A DNA stretch of 64,000 nucleotides, taken from assembly GCA_033980235.1 (NCBI GenBank), contig CM067076.1, positions 31,596,968 to 31,660,967 of the forward strand, written 5' to 3'. The notes under the pieces were generated by a model. The model saw nothing but the letters and a program-made list of their open reading frames with translations. It made no database searches and was not told the DNA's origin. This stretch comes from Diadema setosum (Eukaryota; Echinodermata; Echinoidea; Diadematoida; Diadematidae). Shown here one piece after another: positions 52,111 to 64,000 of the stretch (positions are counted from its first letter, which is position 1; every line of letters begins with the position of its first letter). The translations under genes were made by a program, and so were the position numbers.

Positions 52111-53531
52111 GTCCGCCATTTAGACAGGAAGCACGCGCACACTTGCGTACTCAAAGAGAAGATTGGTCAAACTGATGTACCTACGATGGTAGCTGAAGAA
52201 GTGTGATTTTGTTATAGTCATCGTCAGTTTTACAATAAACCATTCTCAATGGTACAATGAACCTGTACGGCCCTGAAAGAGTTTACTACTCGGAAATGTA
52301 ATTCTGTGACGCATACCCGGTACTAATAAACAAGGGATTTTTTTTTTCTTCCCCCGACAGCGCGCATTTTAGACTTCAGTGGCGCATCAGATCCTAATAA
52401 ACAGGAGGACACTACTAGCTGGTAGTCATCGCCAATAACATGCGGACGTTCATTTCTCTTTCCCGTCATGTATACCGAGCCCCCACTCACCCCCCCCCCC
52501 ATCACCTTCTCAAATCTTTAATAATCTATATCCTGAATACAAAGCCAGCGATCCCGACACCCCATTCCCCGCAGCCATCCCGGCAATATTGAACTTTCTT
52601 TCCTAACAGACGACGACGAAGTTAACACTGACAGGTATCAGCCGCTACGCCGGTACGTCCTTGTTCGTTACTCCGTCCCCCGTATGCCTGGGCACGTAGG
52701 GCTGCCATCGCTGGCAGGGTGCGTCCATCCGTTAGGGCCCCACGCATCAAAAGTTAGTTTCATACCGCCTTTAATCTCGATTTCTCTCCCTTCCTCTACC
52801 CTCCCTCCCTCCCTCTCTTTACTTTCTCTTTCTCCGAACTTTTGTATTTCGAGTTCCTACTCTCTTGTTTTTCACCCATTTCATCTTATTTCAATAAAAA
52901 GAGTTTCGACTGACTAGGTAGCTCAGAGAGAGTTAGATAAGAGAAGAGAGTTTTAACCAAGGATTAGGATGCACGCTCGCATCTCTTCCTTCGCCGTAGG
53001 GTCATCAAATATATATGTCCTGGTCACTTTCTTGATCTCTTTGTTTTTAATCACATGTGATTGATGTTTCTACCGATTTAGTGAAAGAAGAAGTTAAACC
53101 CATGCTTTTCGATGTCGATTTCGATGAAATGGTGAATGCAACAACATTATTGCAATGATCTCCGAAAACAGCATTAAAAAAAAAAAATCTCAAGAATGCA
53201 ATGATGCATTCCCTTCACTCAATACGTTTGTAAAGTAAAGATTAGGCAAAAAGTTTACAATCAGTGCACACTTGTTTGAAAAAAATTGAAAGTCTTTCAA
53301 GTCAATTGCCGTATTTCTGTGATTCTGTGCTGAATCTTTCTTTTATGATTTTTATCATTTATAAAATAAGAGGAAACAGTATTCTCTTTTGATATAAGCC
53401 ATCTTTTCGTTCAGGTAAATTTGTTTATTTCAGTTCCGGAACTTTAAAAGGCATCTCGATTGCTGAACTTAAATCAACGAAGTTACAGGTTCTCTTGTTC
53501 AAGTTCGCATATCTTTGCATATTTCTTCTTC

Positions 53532-53560
53532 TTTTTTTTTTTTGGGGGGGGGGGGGGGGG
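53532..53560. repeat. T12-G17 homopolymer junction
   Basis: Twelve T directly followed by seventeen G. Confidence 0.97.
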
Positions 53561-54827
53561 CTAGATGCCAAATTTATAATGACAAGGTGATGGTTTCTGC
53601 ACTAGAATTCTCCCCGGATTTGATGGATTAATTTATTGATTTACTAATTTATTAGATAATATTATTTATGAAAGATTATTAAGCCAATGGGGAGTTGGAT
53701 TTCCACTATATAGACACAATATTTGTCCAGGGCAACCAAAAAAGAAAAAAGAAAAAAAAATGATTATAATTACGTACCATCTTGCATGAGCATCATCCTT
53801 TTCAGCCGTAAAACGTTATATTTTTACATGTATCATGGTAACTGCAGGAAATCCAAGACCTCAACGCTTAAGACATTGCAGAGAAGTAAAACGTTTTTCT
53901 ATTCACCTGGAAGTTACAGTGATTTCAATTATACAACATGTCGATAAATAAAAGACAGGCAAGTGTTCATTGCAATAATGCCCAAACAATTAAAATGTTT
54001 AGGATACTTTTTTTTTTCTTCACAAAAGTGAAAAATGAATTAATTCTGGTGATTTTCCTTTATACAATTTGACATAATGAAGACATGCAATATACTATAC
54101 ACTAGAAGGAAACTACTTGAAAAAATAATGGCCTTATAGAAATGAGTTGACCACCATCACGAGTCTCACATCTGGATACTCGTGACTGAGTATGATATCA
54201 TGAAAGTATCAGTATCAAGTCCATCCAGGGATTAAAACTACTGTGCTTATACGTATCAAGAGCGGGGATAAAGAAGAATAGACTTTGAAGCATATTTTGC
54301 GAAGTGGTCGATCGACCACAGCCCATCAAATCCGTTAAAAGCATTTCAATAACACCTATATCTAGTCGGGACTTTCCTGCTCTTCGGAAATGACATTGGA
54401 CACCTGAAAATTATACTTTTATTTTTAATATCATGATGCTAGCGAAAAATTATGCTATAAGTGCAATTACATGTGCAATATTCACTAAAGAGTACGTCAG
54501 AGGACCACAGAGTTTTCTCGAAACCTCACTATCTGTGGATAGGATGCCTTTACGCATGCGTCGTGACCCCGACCCAGCGCGCATCTCTGACCCCCTAAAA
54601 ACTACCGGAAAGAGTCATGAATCATCGGAATGTAGATTTATGCGCTTTTTTAGATCCTGACGAAATTTGGGTCACGAGATTTGCGATTCTAGTTTTCTGG
54701 CGGGGCGATGTCATGATGGGGGCTGGTATCATGGATTGAAAATGGGGCAGGGGAGGGGAGGGGAGGGAGGGGGTGCAGGGGTCTTTCTTTTTGTGACGTA
54801 TTTCCTCTTCCTTTCCTCTTCCTCTTC

Positions 54828-54853
54828 CTTTTTTTTTTTTTTTTTTTTTTTTT
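54828..54853. repeat. Long poly-T run
   Basis: An uninterrupted T run of about 25, preceded by CTTCCTCTTCC-type pyrimidines. A retroposon poly-A tail on the minus strand is possible, but no element body is recognised beside it. Confidence 0.9.
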
Positions 54854-56019
54854 CGTTTTCCTCATCTATTTCTCTTCGGCCTAGGATCATGCTCAGATTG
54901 CATTGCGACAGGGGCGAGGTAATGTTAGAATATTGCCGAGGCAAATTTGGATATATCAAATAGTGAGTGATGTATAATGTAGGAGATGTGTTTGAACAAA
55001 AAGCTCTATCCCTGTGCATATCCAGGCGCCTTTGAATGAAATAAGAACAGAGTATAAATAAGAACGGATAAAAGTTTTTGACAGATTGATGATTTTAAGC
55101 TGAATGCCTGTGATGAAACATTTTCATCATCTATTACATTGATATACAATTGAAATGATTTATGCAACATGAACAGAACACTTTTTTATCTATACATCCT
55201 CTATCTATTGATTTCGTTGAACGCAATGATGGGATTGTTTATCAGACAAGATCATGTCAAATTTTAGCTCGCTCTATAACTGATTGTTTGAACAGCCTCT
55301 AGAGTCGCTTTATGACACAAAAGTACCTACTCTTTTATCAAGACATAAACTGAATGTTGTTAAAGTTAGACCCAGGCAAATTGCCAGGAGTAATTGGATA
55401 CAATTTGTAATCTCTCTCTCTTTTATCTATCGCACTTTTTTTCCTTTTCTTTTAGATGCTATTGTTTGCTACCGCCTCGAAATGTCTTATGAAAATGCAC
55501 ACTTTCATCTGTCAAAAGGGACTGAAATGTGATAGACATTGGACTGCCAAATTGATCTCAATATGTTGGTTATTCTGAGCATTGACACTAATCTATTGTT
55601 TACTTATAACCCAGGACTAAAACTAAGTTTTCCACCCATTATTTCTATCCCATCAGACGCGAGGTGTTCATAATTTATTGACATATGGGTTATAGTAAGT
55701 AAAACCACAGGAGAAACATATTTGACGTAAACGTGCATGATGAATGTATCAAAGACATTTGCTATGATGATAATGATACGGATACTAATACAAAATCAAC
55801 AAAGAAACATACAAAAGAAGAAATGAATGTGCTGTGTATGATTACTGATAAAGAATATAATATGTGTATTTAAACAAAATCCAAGTAAGCCTACTTCTTA
55901 TGATTTTCAAAGTTTGCATATCTGTTTTCGATAGATATTTTACATAAGTCACATGACAAACCTTATTCAGACTTCCAAGGCTAATTATTACAATTTAGAT
56001 ATATATAAAAACATAAAAT

Positions 56020-56022
<3 letters not shown>

Positions 56023-56054
<32 letters not shown>
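56023..56054. repeat. (CA)16 microsatellite
   Basis: Sixteen uninterrupted CA units, an easy polymorphic marker. Confidence 0.97.
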
Positions 56055-56056
<2 letters not shown>

Positions 56057-58374
56057 TGATGTAGAGGAATTTTTTTATACACGGCAATTCAAGGAGATCC
56101 TTACCCCCACCCCAACCTCCAACAAAAAAAGAAAAAAAAAGAAAAAAAAAGAAACAAGTACAGAAAAAAAGATAACCAAAAAGCATGACATCTGTGCATT
56201 GGTAATTGCCTGTGCTTGAACTTCTGTAAACAATCAAACTTCTTTCAATTAGGGGAAGATACCAACAAGGAAAAACTAACACGACTTCTCGGTGTTCCAA
56301 AGTCGGCACGGCGGTAGGTAAAAGCGTTCCGTCCATTCGCATCCCGACATTTCGTCCATGCGTGATAAAGTGTCCTACCTGTGACTCGCTGGCTTTTTTT
56401 TCTTAATGCTTCCTCTCGTTCTGACTTCAACCCGTTCAATGACAACAAATATATAAGTTTAAGAGACACATTTTTAGGGGATTTTCCCTTTACTTTTCCC
56501 AGCCTTACTGCTACCATTATAAAATATGTATGTTTGTGTAAGATTCTAGGTTTTTGTGATTTTTCCTCTTCCCTTTTATCCTGTAACCAGAGGAGATGGA
56601 AATATGAGGAGAAAAAAGGGAAAAACGAAAATTCATTTTTATTCTTTTTTCTGTTAACTTGAAGAGTCTTAAAAGTGACCATAAGCACTTCTACATATGA
56701 TGATTTGTAGTATTACTCGGTTTATATTCACGAATGATTCTTTCAAACGCCTTTTCTGGGGAAAAAATTAAAAAAATCCAAACACTAGCAGCAATCAGTT
56801 GCCATATCGATAACCTGGAGGAAGGGACAAAGAAAAAATGAAACAAGTACGAAACACATTTGATAGTGGCATACATAGAGCAAATAGGAAAAGAAGTAAA
56901 TTTGCATTTTGATCTTGTAAGTTCTGAAATTGATGTCTTGATAATATACAACATTTCTAATGATTTCGATTGGTGCAATGACTCAACTTTAATAAATGTA
57001 TCAAGTGACATCATGGCGAATTGATACGATGTAATAACCAGAAGAAAAAAAAAAGAAAAATAATATAAAGAAACGAGAAAGGAAATCAGATTTTGTCAAA
57101 ACAAACGACTACGATACCTTCAGCGATTTCTTCCCAATAATACCGGAATCCCAGATTGAAACGTGTTAAAATGTATGTTAAGACCGGCCCAAATTCAAAC
57201 ATTCAATGTTCTTGCACGGGAGAGGGACGGTATATCGATGGTTTCAGAATCTGCTCCGACTGGGGTGGGGGGAACTTAACGAGTGAGAGGTACACGTTGA
57301 TAATGACACGCGCTCTATAAAACACTCGTAAAACACTCAGACACGGCGGGTTTTCGACTTGACCCCGATGTAAACAATGATTGACGGCACACAGGAATTT
57401 CGGCCGTTTCTCCAGGATTCCTCATAATTCCAGGCTCCTATACCATCTCTTCCCTCCTATCAGTTAGTCCGTCTTCTTGTCTGTCCATTTGTTTGTTTGT
57501 CTGTTCGTAATATGTTATGTAGATATTTCATAAAATGCCTTATCTTCCTTCATTATTTTTACATGACTATAAAATTATGGAAACATGACTTGTGAGACTA
57601 AATCTTCAGAAAGGTCAATGAAAAGCATACAAACATAATGCTTTATAAATCAGTTTGTTTATGGGAACACGAGCATCTAGCCAGAAAAAAAAAAAAGAAA
57701 CAGAAAAGTAAAAGTTGGAAAAAATAGTCATGGAAAATTTGAAATAGCAAAACGAACATTTTCAGTTAAGGGGCGCGCAGTTAAACGAAGCTTCATATCA
57801 TCCATTATCATCTCTCTTTTTTATCTTTCTTTCCATTTTCTGGAAAGTATGGAATTGTAAAATCAAACTTTGCATGTTTGCGATTTTATCACAAGAAAAT
57901 ACCATCTTATATAATATTTACCATCTAAAAAGAAAGACGGACAGACAGAGAAACAGACAGACAGACAGAAAACGTGCAGACATATATGAATCTATTTCCT
58001 TTCCAATAGCAACAGATAAAAAAAAAATCATCATTTCTGCAAGCAATTACATAACAAAACGATATTCAACAGAACAAACAAACAAAAAACAAATAAGCGA
58101 AATACAGTATTCTTTTCATGAATTGAAAATAAGTCCCCCCCCCAAAAAAAAAAAAAAGAAGATAAATCACAAAGTATATCACAACTTCATAATCACGATT
58201 GTAAAATGGAGGGCTTCATTAAATGGTCCATTCCGGTAACTTCGCCGGCCGGCTCTACCAAGCGAAGAGCAACGTGTGAGTGTGATATCGATACGGAGAT
58301 ATACATTGTATATGCAATGATTAGAGTTCCTGGGTACTCTCATGACTATCGTTACAATCGTTCAACTGCCTTAA

Positions 58375-58729
58375 TGGGGATGGCTAGTAACTGATCAGTG
58401 GGAATCAGTAGGAAGTGCTGGGGGATAATTGTTCCAATTCTTGTGGGATTCATTTAAGAGTACATTATATATCTACTGTTGTGTGATCATTATGTGCTTC
58501 AGAAAGGTCTCATATTCAAGTAGTGTGCAGTTTAATGCCCCGTCACTGTACAGGCATGCTAACCTAGAAACAATAAACTGCACATTACTTGAATCAGAGA
58601 CCATTCTGAAGCAAATAATTTTCACACAACAATAGATATATAATGTACATTGTACTCTTAAATGAATCCCACAAGGATTGGAACAATCATCCCCCAACAT
58701 TCCCACTGATCAGGTACTAGCCACCCCCT
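58375..58729 (-). mobile_element. Hairpin MITE family C, copy 2 (opposite orientation)
   Basis: This 355-bp copy has the same inverted-repeat arms as the copies near 51.4 and 62.0 kb and is flanked by TTAA at 58371-58374 and 58730-58733. It is more diverged: the ends read TGGGGATGGCTAGT and ACTAGCCACCCCCT. Its loop (GCCCCGTCACTG...) is the reverse complement of the loop in the other two copies, so it is inserted in the opposite orientation. It lies just upstream of a candidate LINE 3' tail. Confidence 0.88.
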
Positions 58730-58959
58730 TTAATGACATGGGCTTGATCAGATTTTACACTTTGATCAGTTCTCTGTATGGGTTACGTGCAACTCTGTTT
58801 TTCTCATATATACACGCCAATACAAATAACACTTCTATTCTTCTTTACTCCACATTACAAGTTTTGTTCGCCCCGCCCGTAATTCCTCATCCCCATCTCA
58901 CCCCCTTCCCTGGGGGAAATGCACCCTACATGCATTGCTTTTAAGCATTCCTCCACATT

Positions 58960-59115
58960 TTCAGCATTTCCATGTATATTCAATATTTTGCAAACTTGTA
59001 CATTCTTTTGTTGTATGTTGTAACGAAATTTATGCGCTTGAATGAATAAATGAATGAACGAACAAACGAACGAACGAACACACGAACGAAAGAATAGATA
59101 AATGAATAAATTAAT
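58960..59115 (+). mobile_element. Candidate LINE 3' tail with (GAAY)n array
   Basis: TTTTGTTGTATGTTGTAACG and ATTTATGCGCTTGAATG lead into AATAAATGAATGAACGAAC-type tetranucleotides up to about 59110. The lead-in plus tetramer tail is characteristic of LINE ends. It could equally be a plain tetranucleotide microsatellite. Confidence 0.35.
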
Positions 59116-59716
59116 TCATCACTTCGTCGCACTCTTACCATTGTTAAGGAAAACGATCTTATTTTCTAAAATTTGCAATGATATAGAAGGTATAGCGTTC
59201 TTAAAATTTATTCGGCTCTATGAATTCTTATATTAAAGTGCGAAAGGAAACAGAATGGAAATGAAATGAAATGAGTATTAAATTGAAAAAAAAAAAAAGA
59301 TACGCACATTAGTAGCACAGGCATGTTATGAACCCAAAAATGCCCTCCGTGTTGACTATAGAAATCACGTAATGGTCTCCAGATTTAAGAAGTATAATGC
59401 ACTCGTTTCTCTTAAGAAAGACAATTTAAAATCCGTTCATAAAAGGAACTAAAATATGGATTTCTCACACCGGTCGGGTCATGATTGGAATGAAATAAGG
59501 ACGAAAAGCAGATCATTAACGGCGATAATGGTGAGCTGCACTTTCCAATTTCCGATTGTCCGTTCAGTTTCACGGTCCATAAAAGCGAGAAGATGTTGGA
59601 GAGAAAAAGAATACCTGCACTTCCCATGGTTTTTAAGAGGTGGCTTTTTGACCGAAAGACAAGGAGCAGAGCGACATACAAGAAAAGTGTGTCATTGATT
59701 AGTTTGCTGTCCGTGA

Positions 59717-59737
59717 ATTAATATTGCCAATATTAAT
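59717..59737. repeat. 21-bp palindrome ATTAATATTG-C-CAATATTAAT
   Basis: Perfect 10-bp arms around a single C. The ATTAAT ends are homeodomain-type cores. The neighbouring sequence (CGCCCCGGCGGAAATC) is non-repetitive. Confidence 0.95.
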
Positions 59738-60766
59738 CGCCCCGGCGGAAATCAGCGGCATGGAAGAGTAGGACAGGTGATAGTCCCACCCGTGAATAAA
59801 TATGTAAGTGGGTTATTAGAACTAGGGCTATTGATCAGCGCTTTCACTCCCTCCTTCTGGAAAGAAAGTGGACGGGCGGTTGGGGTGGGGTGGGGTGAGG
59901 GGTGGGGGGGGGGCAAGGAATAGAAGAGAAATATGAAAATGAAACGAGCACACGAAATGAGCAAAGGGCGGAGGCAAGCTGGTTGATTGCCGAGGGTCGT
60001 GTGTCTTCATTCGCCGGGATCCACCCCTGTCACTCTTTCAGCCTCAAGGAAGATTTTCATTTCTGTGATTGCGGCCGGCTGGTGCACACTGACTTGCATG
60101 GCGTATATATACCTGGAATCCAACGGTAGATAGGCAGTGAAATGGGGCGTACGGTGATGGAGGAAAGGGGGGGGGGGGGGTTGGGGGTAATCCACACTCC
60201 GTTAACGTGTAAGTGAGCTAGAGACTGCGAGAGAAAGATGGAAGAATGAAAAGGAAATGAACAAAACAAGAGAAAAAAGAGCTAGACACTCATGTAGATA
60301 CAGGGATGACTACATTGGAAGATAGGAGGGTGAATGAACTGATGGACTAGATGTAGTAGGTGTGGATTGATGGACGAACAAATGGCTTCAAACGAAACAG
60401 ACCGTATAATTATGAAATTGTACATAGAGTTAAGTGGATATTTCAAACAAAAATAAAACTTAATGTCGTTACTTGTCAAGCTGCAGCGGTAAAGTGTTAC
60501 CCTTTTAAGAATAATGAAACTCACAATCAAACAGAGCAACGAATTTAAGCCATACTTGAGCTCATTGATTAAGAGCTCAGAATTATTGTAATACAATCAT
60601 CCCTAACACTTAATATCCAGGAACTCTTAATATCAATGAGCTCATCTCCTTAATATGTTATGATCAGAATCACTCGAAACTCAATGACTGGTGACGGTAT
60701 TAAGACAATTCTGTTTATCTAAACCACGGCAAGCGAGTACTATACCTAATTGCAATGTGTGGTGAA

Positions 60767-60803
60767 AGTTTTTGTTTTTGTTTTTGTTTTTGTTTTTGTT
60801 TTG
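60767..60803. repeat. (GTTTTT)n hexanucleotide repeat
   Basis: Five perfect GTTTTT units plus a partial one. Confidence 0.95.
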
Positions 60804-61127
60804 GTCATTCTGCACAATTAACGGTGACGTGTCGGCATTTCAATAAGAAAAGGTGGGTGTTTGTATAGACCTGTGTTCAGTTGGGCATAAGTGTTGTGTG
60901 TATGAAATTTAATTTACACTTCACCGAAATACCTTCATATTTCCGTATGTCCGTTATATCTTGAAGGCTCCGCACCACAGCATTCAGACTGGTGTTTCAC
61001 AGTAACGCAAATACACGTCAACTTACATTTTTTTGAAAGTGAAAATATGACCTAAAATGGTATTTTTTATATTCCTAACATTTACTTCTTAACATTTACT
61101 AAATTCCCAACATTCACTTCTTATCAC

Positions 61128-61155
61128 AAACAAACAAACAAACAAACAAACAAAC
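61128..61155. repeat. (CAAA)n tetranucleotide repeat
   Basis: Six to seven CAAA units. Confidence 0.94.
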
Positions 61156-61862
61156 TGCAACATTGTCACAGAATGTGCATGTACTGACTTCTAGATAGCT
61201 CCTTAGGAGAGAGGTACCTCATATCATCCACCCCACCCACGGGGGGGGGGGGGAATAGACAAAAAAAAATAACGAACAAATATTCTAGTATGACCAATGA
61301 TGGAGGATGAAGCAGGATGTCGCGCAGTTGGCAGAAAAAGTGCAATTGTGGTCATGAGAGTTGTTCGTTGGGACTTAATCTGGCGAGCAGGGTATGACGG
61401 GATACAATTTCGTTTAGTTGAAATGCGTCAAGCAGAGGTAAGACGACGCTCTTCTGGGAAGATGCAATGAATTTGTAAATATTTCATTCTCTCCCACTCC
61501 CCCCCCCCCTCATTTTTCATCTCCTTCGTCTTCTTTCTCCTCGAACTTCTTGTTTCGTCTCCTTCTTCCTCTTCTCGGAGAGTGCGGAGGGCCCCCAGTT
61601 ATTACAACTCGGTTTAGGTTTCTAGGTCGCATGTCACTCATGTTGTCGTCATCCAACGGAAAATTTTCCGTTTTTATCCCTCTTCAAAAAATGTCTTCGC
61701 GTTTTCATTTTTCTCTCTTGAACAAGAGTGTTCGACATCTTGTCGGAAGAATCGGAAACAGGTTGTAGAGTTTGGGCAGATTGCATTAAAAATGAAGAGA
61801 GAGATATATATAGATAGATAGACGGAGATAAAGTTAAAAAATGTAGTTATACATGACTTTAA

Positions 61863-62219
61863 AGGGGAAGGCTAGTAACTGATCAGTGGGAATCAGTGGA
61901 AATGCTGGGAGATGATTGTTTTAATCCTTATGGGATTCATTCAAGAGTTCATTGTATATCTATTGTTGTGTGAAAATGATTTGCTTCAGAATGGTCTCAT
62001 ATTCAAGTAATGTGCAGTTTAATGCTTCCAGGTTAGCGTCCCTGGTCAGTGACGGAGCATTAATCTGCACATTACTTGAATATGAGACCGTTCTGAAGCA
62101 AATCATTTTCACACAACAATAGATATACAATGAACTCTTGAATGAATCCCATAAGGATTGGAACAATCATCTCCAAGCATTTCCACTGATTCCCACTGAT
62201 CAGCTACTAGCCTTCCCCT
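61863..62219 (+). mobile_element. Hairpin MITE family C, copy 3
   Basis: This 357-bp copy has the same length, orientation and loop sequence as the copy at 51252-51608 and differs from it at only a handful of positions by eye. TTAA flanks it at 61859-61862 and 62220-62223. Two nearly identical copies 10.6 kb apart imply recent transposition or recent gene conversion. Confidence 0.9.
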
Positions 62220-62361
62220 TTAATATACAGAAAGAGAGCCAGCCGGTATGTTAAGTAGAATGCAAATCAAATATCACCTGCAAAGAGAAACGAAACGAAA
62301 AAGAAAACCCAACGAAATATCACACGGACCACTGAGAAGAGATATAAATGAAAGTGGGGGA

Positions 62362-62378
62362 GGGGGGGGGGGGGGGGG
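62362..62378. repeat. G17 homopolymer
   Basis: Seventeen consecutive G after a GTGGGGGA lead-in. A G15 run is also present at 25160-25174. Confidence 0.97.
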
Positions 62379-63778
62379 AGAGGCGGGAATGGGTGCATGC
62401 ACGTGAGAAGCTAATATTAAAAGACACAACAATAACTATAGACATGGCACTTGTTGTGGAGTCTAAAAACAAGTAACATTTATAATAAATTCATTAATTG
62501 GATATTTTCTTCATGGCAAAAGACAATGATGTCACACTGGTGATAACGACAAATGTAGTGATGCAGGACCTACCTTTCTTGATGTCATTTTTTTTTTTTG
62601 GGGGGGGTTATTTTATGAGGCCTTCTACTCAAACCCTCGTCATAATATCTTTTCTTTTCTTTTCTTTTTTCTTTTTTTCGCCCACATCACTCCAACTTGT
62701 ATAGGAAGTTCACCTGCCTTGATTGGCATTAGTTGCCATGGTGACAAGATGTAGGAGCCCTCATACTCCTGTGCATATTCACATTGGGCGTTCTGATACT
62801 AGTATCTGAGGTGAAAATAATCTACCCATAATCGAGCATGCAGGATTCTTGCAAATAACAACGTATCATTCTTAACACCATTTCCTATGACATCGGGGAT
62901 TAGGTTATTCACAAGTGCACGTTCAAGTTAGATTAAGTTATTAGAGAATAACTTATGGATAAATTTTAAGTTAAAGTGGTAGCAATAATTATGGCAAGAG
63001 ATACCCCTTTGTAGCGGAATAATATGTCCCTTAAAAAAGGAAAATAAATTAAAAGAATATAAAATGGCTAAAACTGGACATTTGAAATGACTGATCATTC
63101 TGATTCCTAGATTCAGAAGAGAGAGAGAGAAAAAAAAAAAAACTGCTCTCACAAAAAGAAACGCTACAAGTACAGGCACAGCTGCGTTGGTCTTCCAAGG
63201 AACCCAAAGGTAAGCGGACGCGGACACACGGAGTTTCTCAGCAATTACGCAAATTGGGCGAGAAGTAATGAAAAGTGATGAAGTTACAGGGGCCCCCACC
63301 TCTCCTGTCGCGATATTTCGTAATCAATTTGGCGGATTTAACGCGGAAACCGGACACCGCAGAACAAACCCGGGCTCCGTTGTCACTGCGGAAAGGAGTT
63401 ACAAGGAATTATTAGGATTAGAAACTTGAATTCTGCGATAGTATTTCAACGACAAGATGGGAAAGGAACTGGAGGAGAAGCAGAAAGGGAGACATAACCA
63501 GAGAGAATTCGTCCACATTCATGACAGAGATGACTCGCCACCAAAGATGTAAAAAGGTTTTGACGGGATCTTATCTCCCCAGATCGGCGCAGGCGCGTAA
63601 CATCAGCTATAATTAAGCGTTCATTGGGGTCGTTTGGGAATTTAGCCCGAGGAGTCCTTTCTCGGGGAGTCAATTCGACAACGTTATTCGATAATCGCGT
63701 GGTGGCAGCAAATGGCGGACAGACCCACAGGACAGAACCCTGCAGAAAGCGTTCGAGTCTTTATGAAGGGATTACATA

Positions 63779-63842
63779 CATGCACATACACATACACACA
63801 CATAGACGAACACATACACACACAGACGCACACACAGACACA
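63779..63842. repeat. Imperfect (CA)n
   Basis: CACATACACA and CACAGACGCA units with frequent interruptions, an older array than the pure CA at 56023. Confidence 0.9.
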
Positions 63843-64000
63843 CTAAAGATTTGACTGACGCTTCTTGATATATAGAAATGTTAATCTTCTTTTCGTCAAT
63901 TCCAGTTTTACCTCGTCCCCCACAATGTCTGTTACACTCTTTTCCCCCCGTTGATCGTCCGTTTCAATGTTGCATTTCTTTATTAAGGTATGGTCTGTGC

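Larger units (their letters stand above)
51613..58370. other. Sim 5' flank, non-coding
   Basis: AT-rich with C17 at 52094, T12-G17 at 53532, poly-T at 54828, (CA)16 at 56023 and CAGA-type tetramers near 57938. No exon or RNA gene recognised. Confidence 0.55.
59116..61858. other. Sim 5' flank, non-coding
   Basis: Contains the palindrome at 59717, G-rich runs near 59880-59915 and 60167, the GTTTTT and CAAA arrays and a G run near 61241. Nothing coding recognised. Confidence 0.5.
62224..64000. other. Sim 5' flank, non-coding, to window end
   Basis: G17 at 62362, T/C-rich sequence near 62650-62690, unique CpG-containing sequence at 63290-63720 and imperfect CA at 63779. No gene recognised. Confidence 0.5.

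Overview
The window looks like invertebrate deuterostome nuclear DNA, most probably from an echinoid echinoderm. It is AT-rich and overwhelmingly non-coding, full of microsatellites, long homopolymers and short hairpin-type DNA transposons. The echinoid assignment is an inference. It rests on the one recognisable gene (a Single-minded bHLH-PAS orthologue) and on hairpin repeats whose style resembles those I know from sea urchin genomes. I could not run a search to confirm it.

The only protein-coding sequence I can defend is one exon on the minus strand (33203-33377). It encodes the initiator Met and the complete bHLH domain of a Single-minded (Sim) transcription factor and ends at a consensus GTGAGT donor in phase 1. 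I found no PAS-domain exon downstream. Everything below position 33203 is therefore read as Sim intron 1, at least 33 kb long unless a short exon was missed. Everything above 33377 is the 5' flank or 5'UTR-intron territory, about 30.6 kb. Sim normally acts as a nuclear heterodimer with ARNT/Tango on ACGTG-core sites. Two such cores lie within 110 bp upstream of the ATG.

The rest is structured by mobile elements. Three element families sit at TTAA targets and share the terminal motif AGGG next to the TTAA: family C (three hairpins of about 356 bp, 164-bp arms), family B (two full copies and one partial) and family D (one degenerate 640-bp foldback containing a perfect 60-bp tandem duplication). 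B1 and D abut and share a single TTAA. A fourth family, A, has two copies with terminal inverted repeats beginning GTTTGCAAAAACC, one of them inside a (TA)n microsatellite. No transposase ORF is visible, so all are non-autonomous. Four tandem-motif tails look like 3' ends of truncated LINEs, and one minus-strand segment carries A-box and B-box like sequences of a tRNA-derived SINE.

Several CpG-dense, low-repeat patches (about 6.0, 13.5, 16.0, 36.8, 39.8, 42.6 and 43.3 kb) stand out from the AT-rich background. They are the best candidates for cis-regulatory modules or unannotated 5' exons of Sim. No tRNA, rRNA, CRISPR or bacterial-type operon structure was seen, and nothing here amounts to a new multi-gene system.
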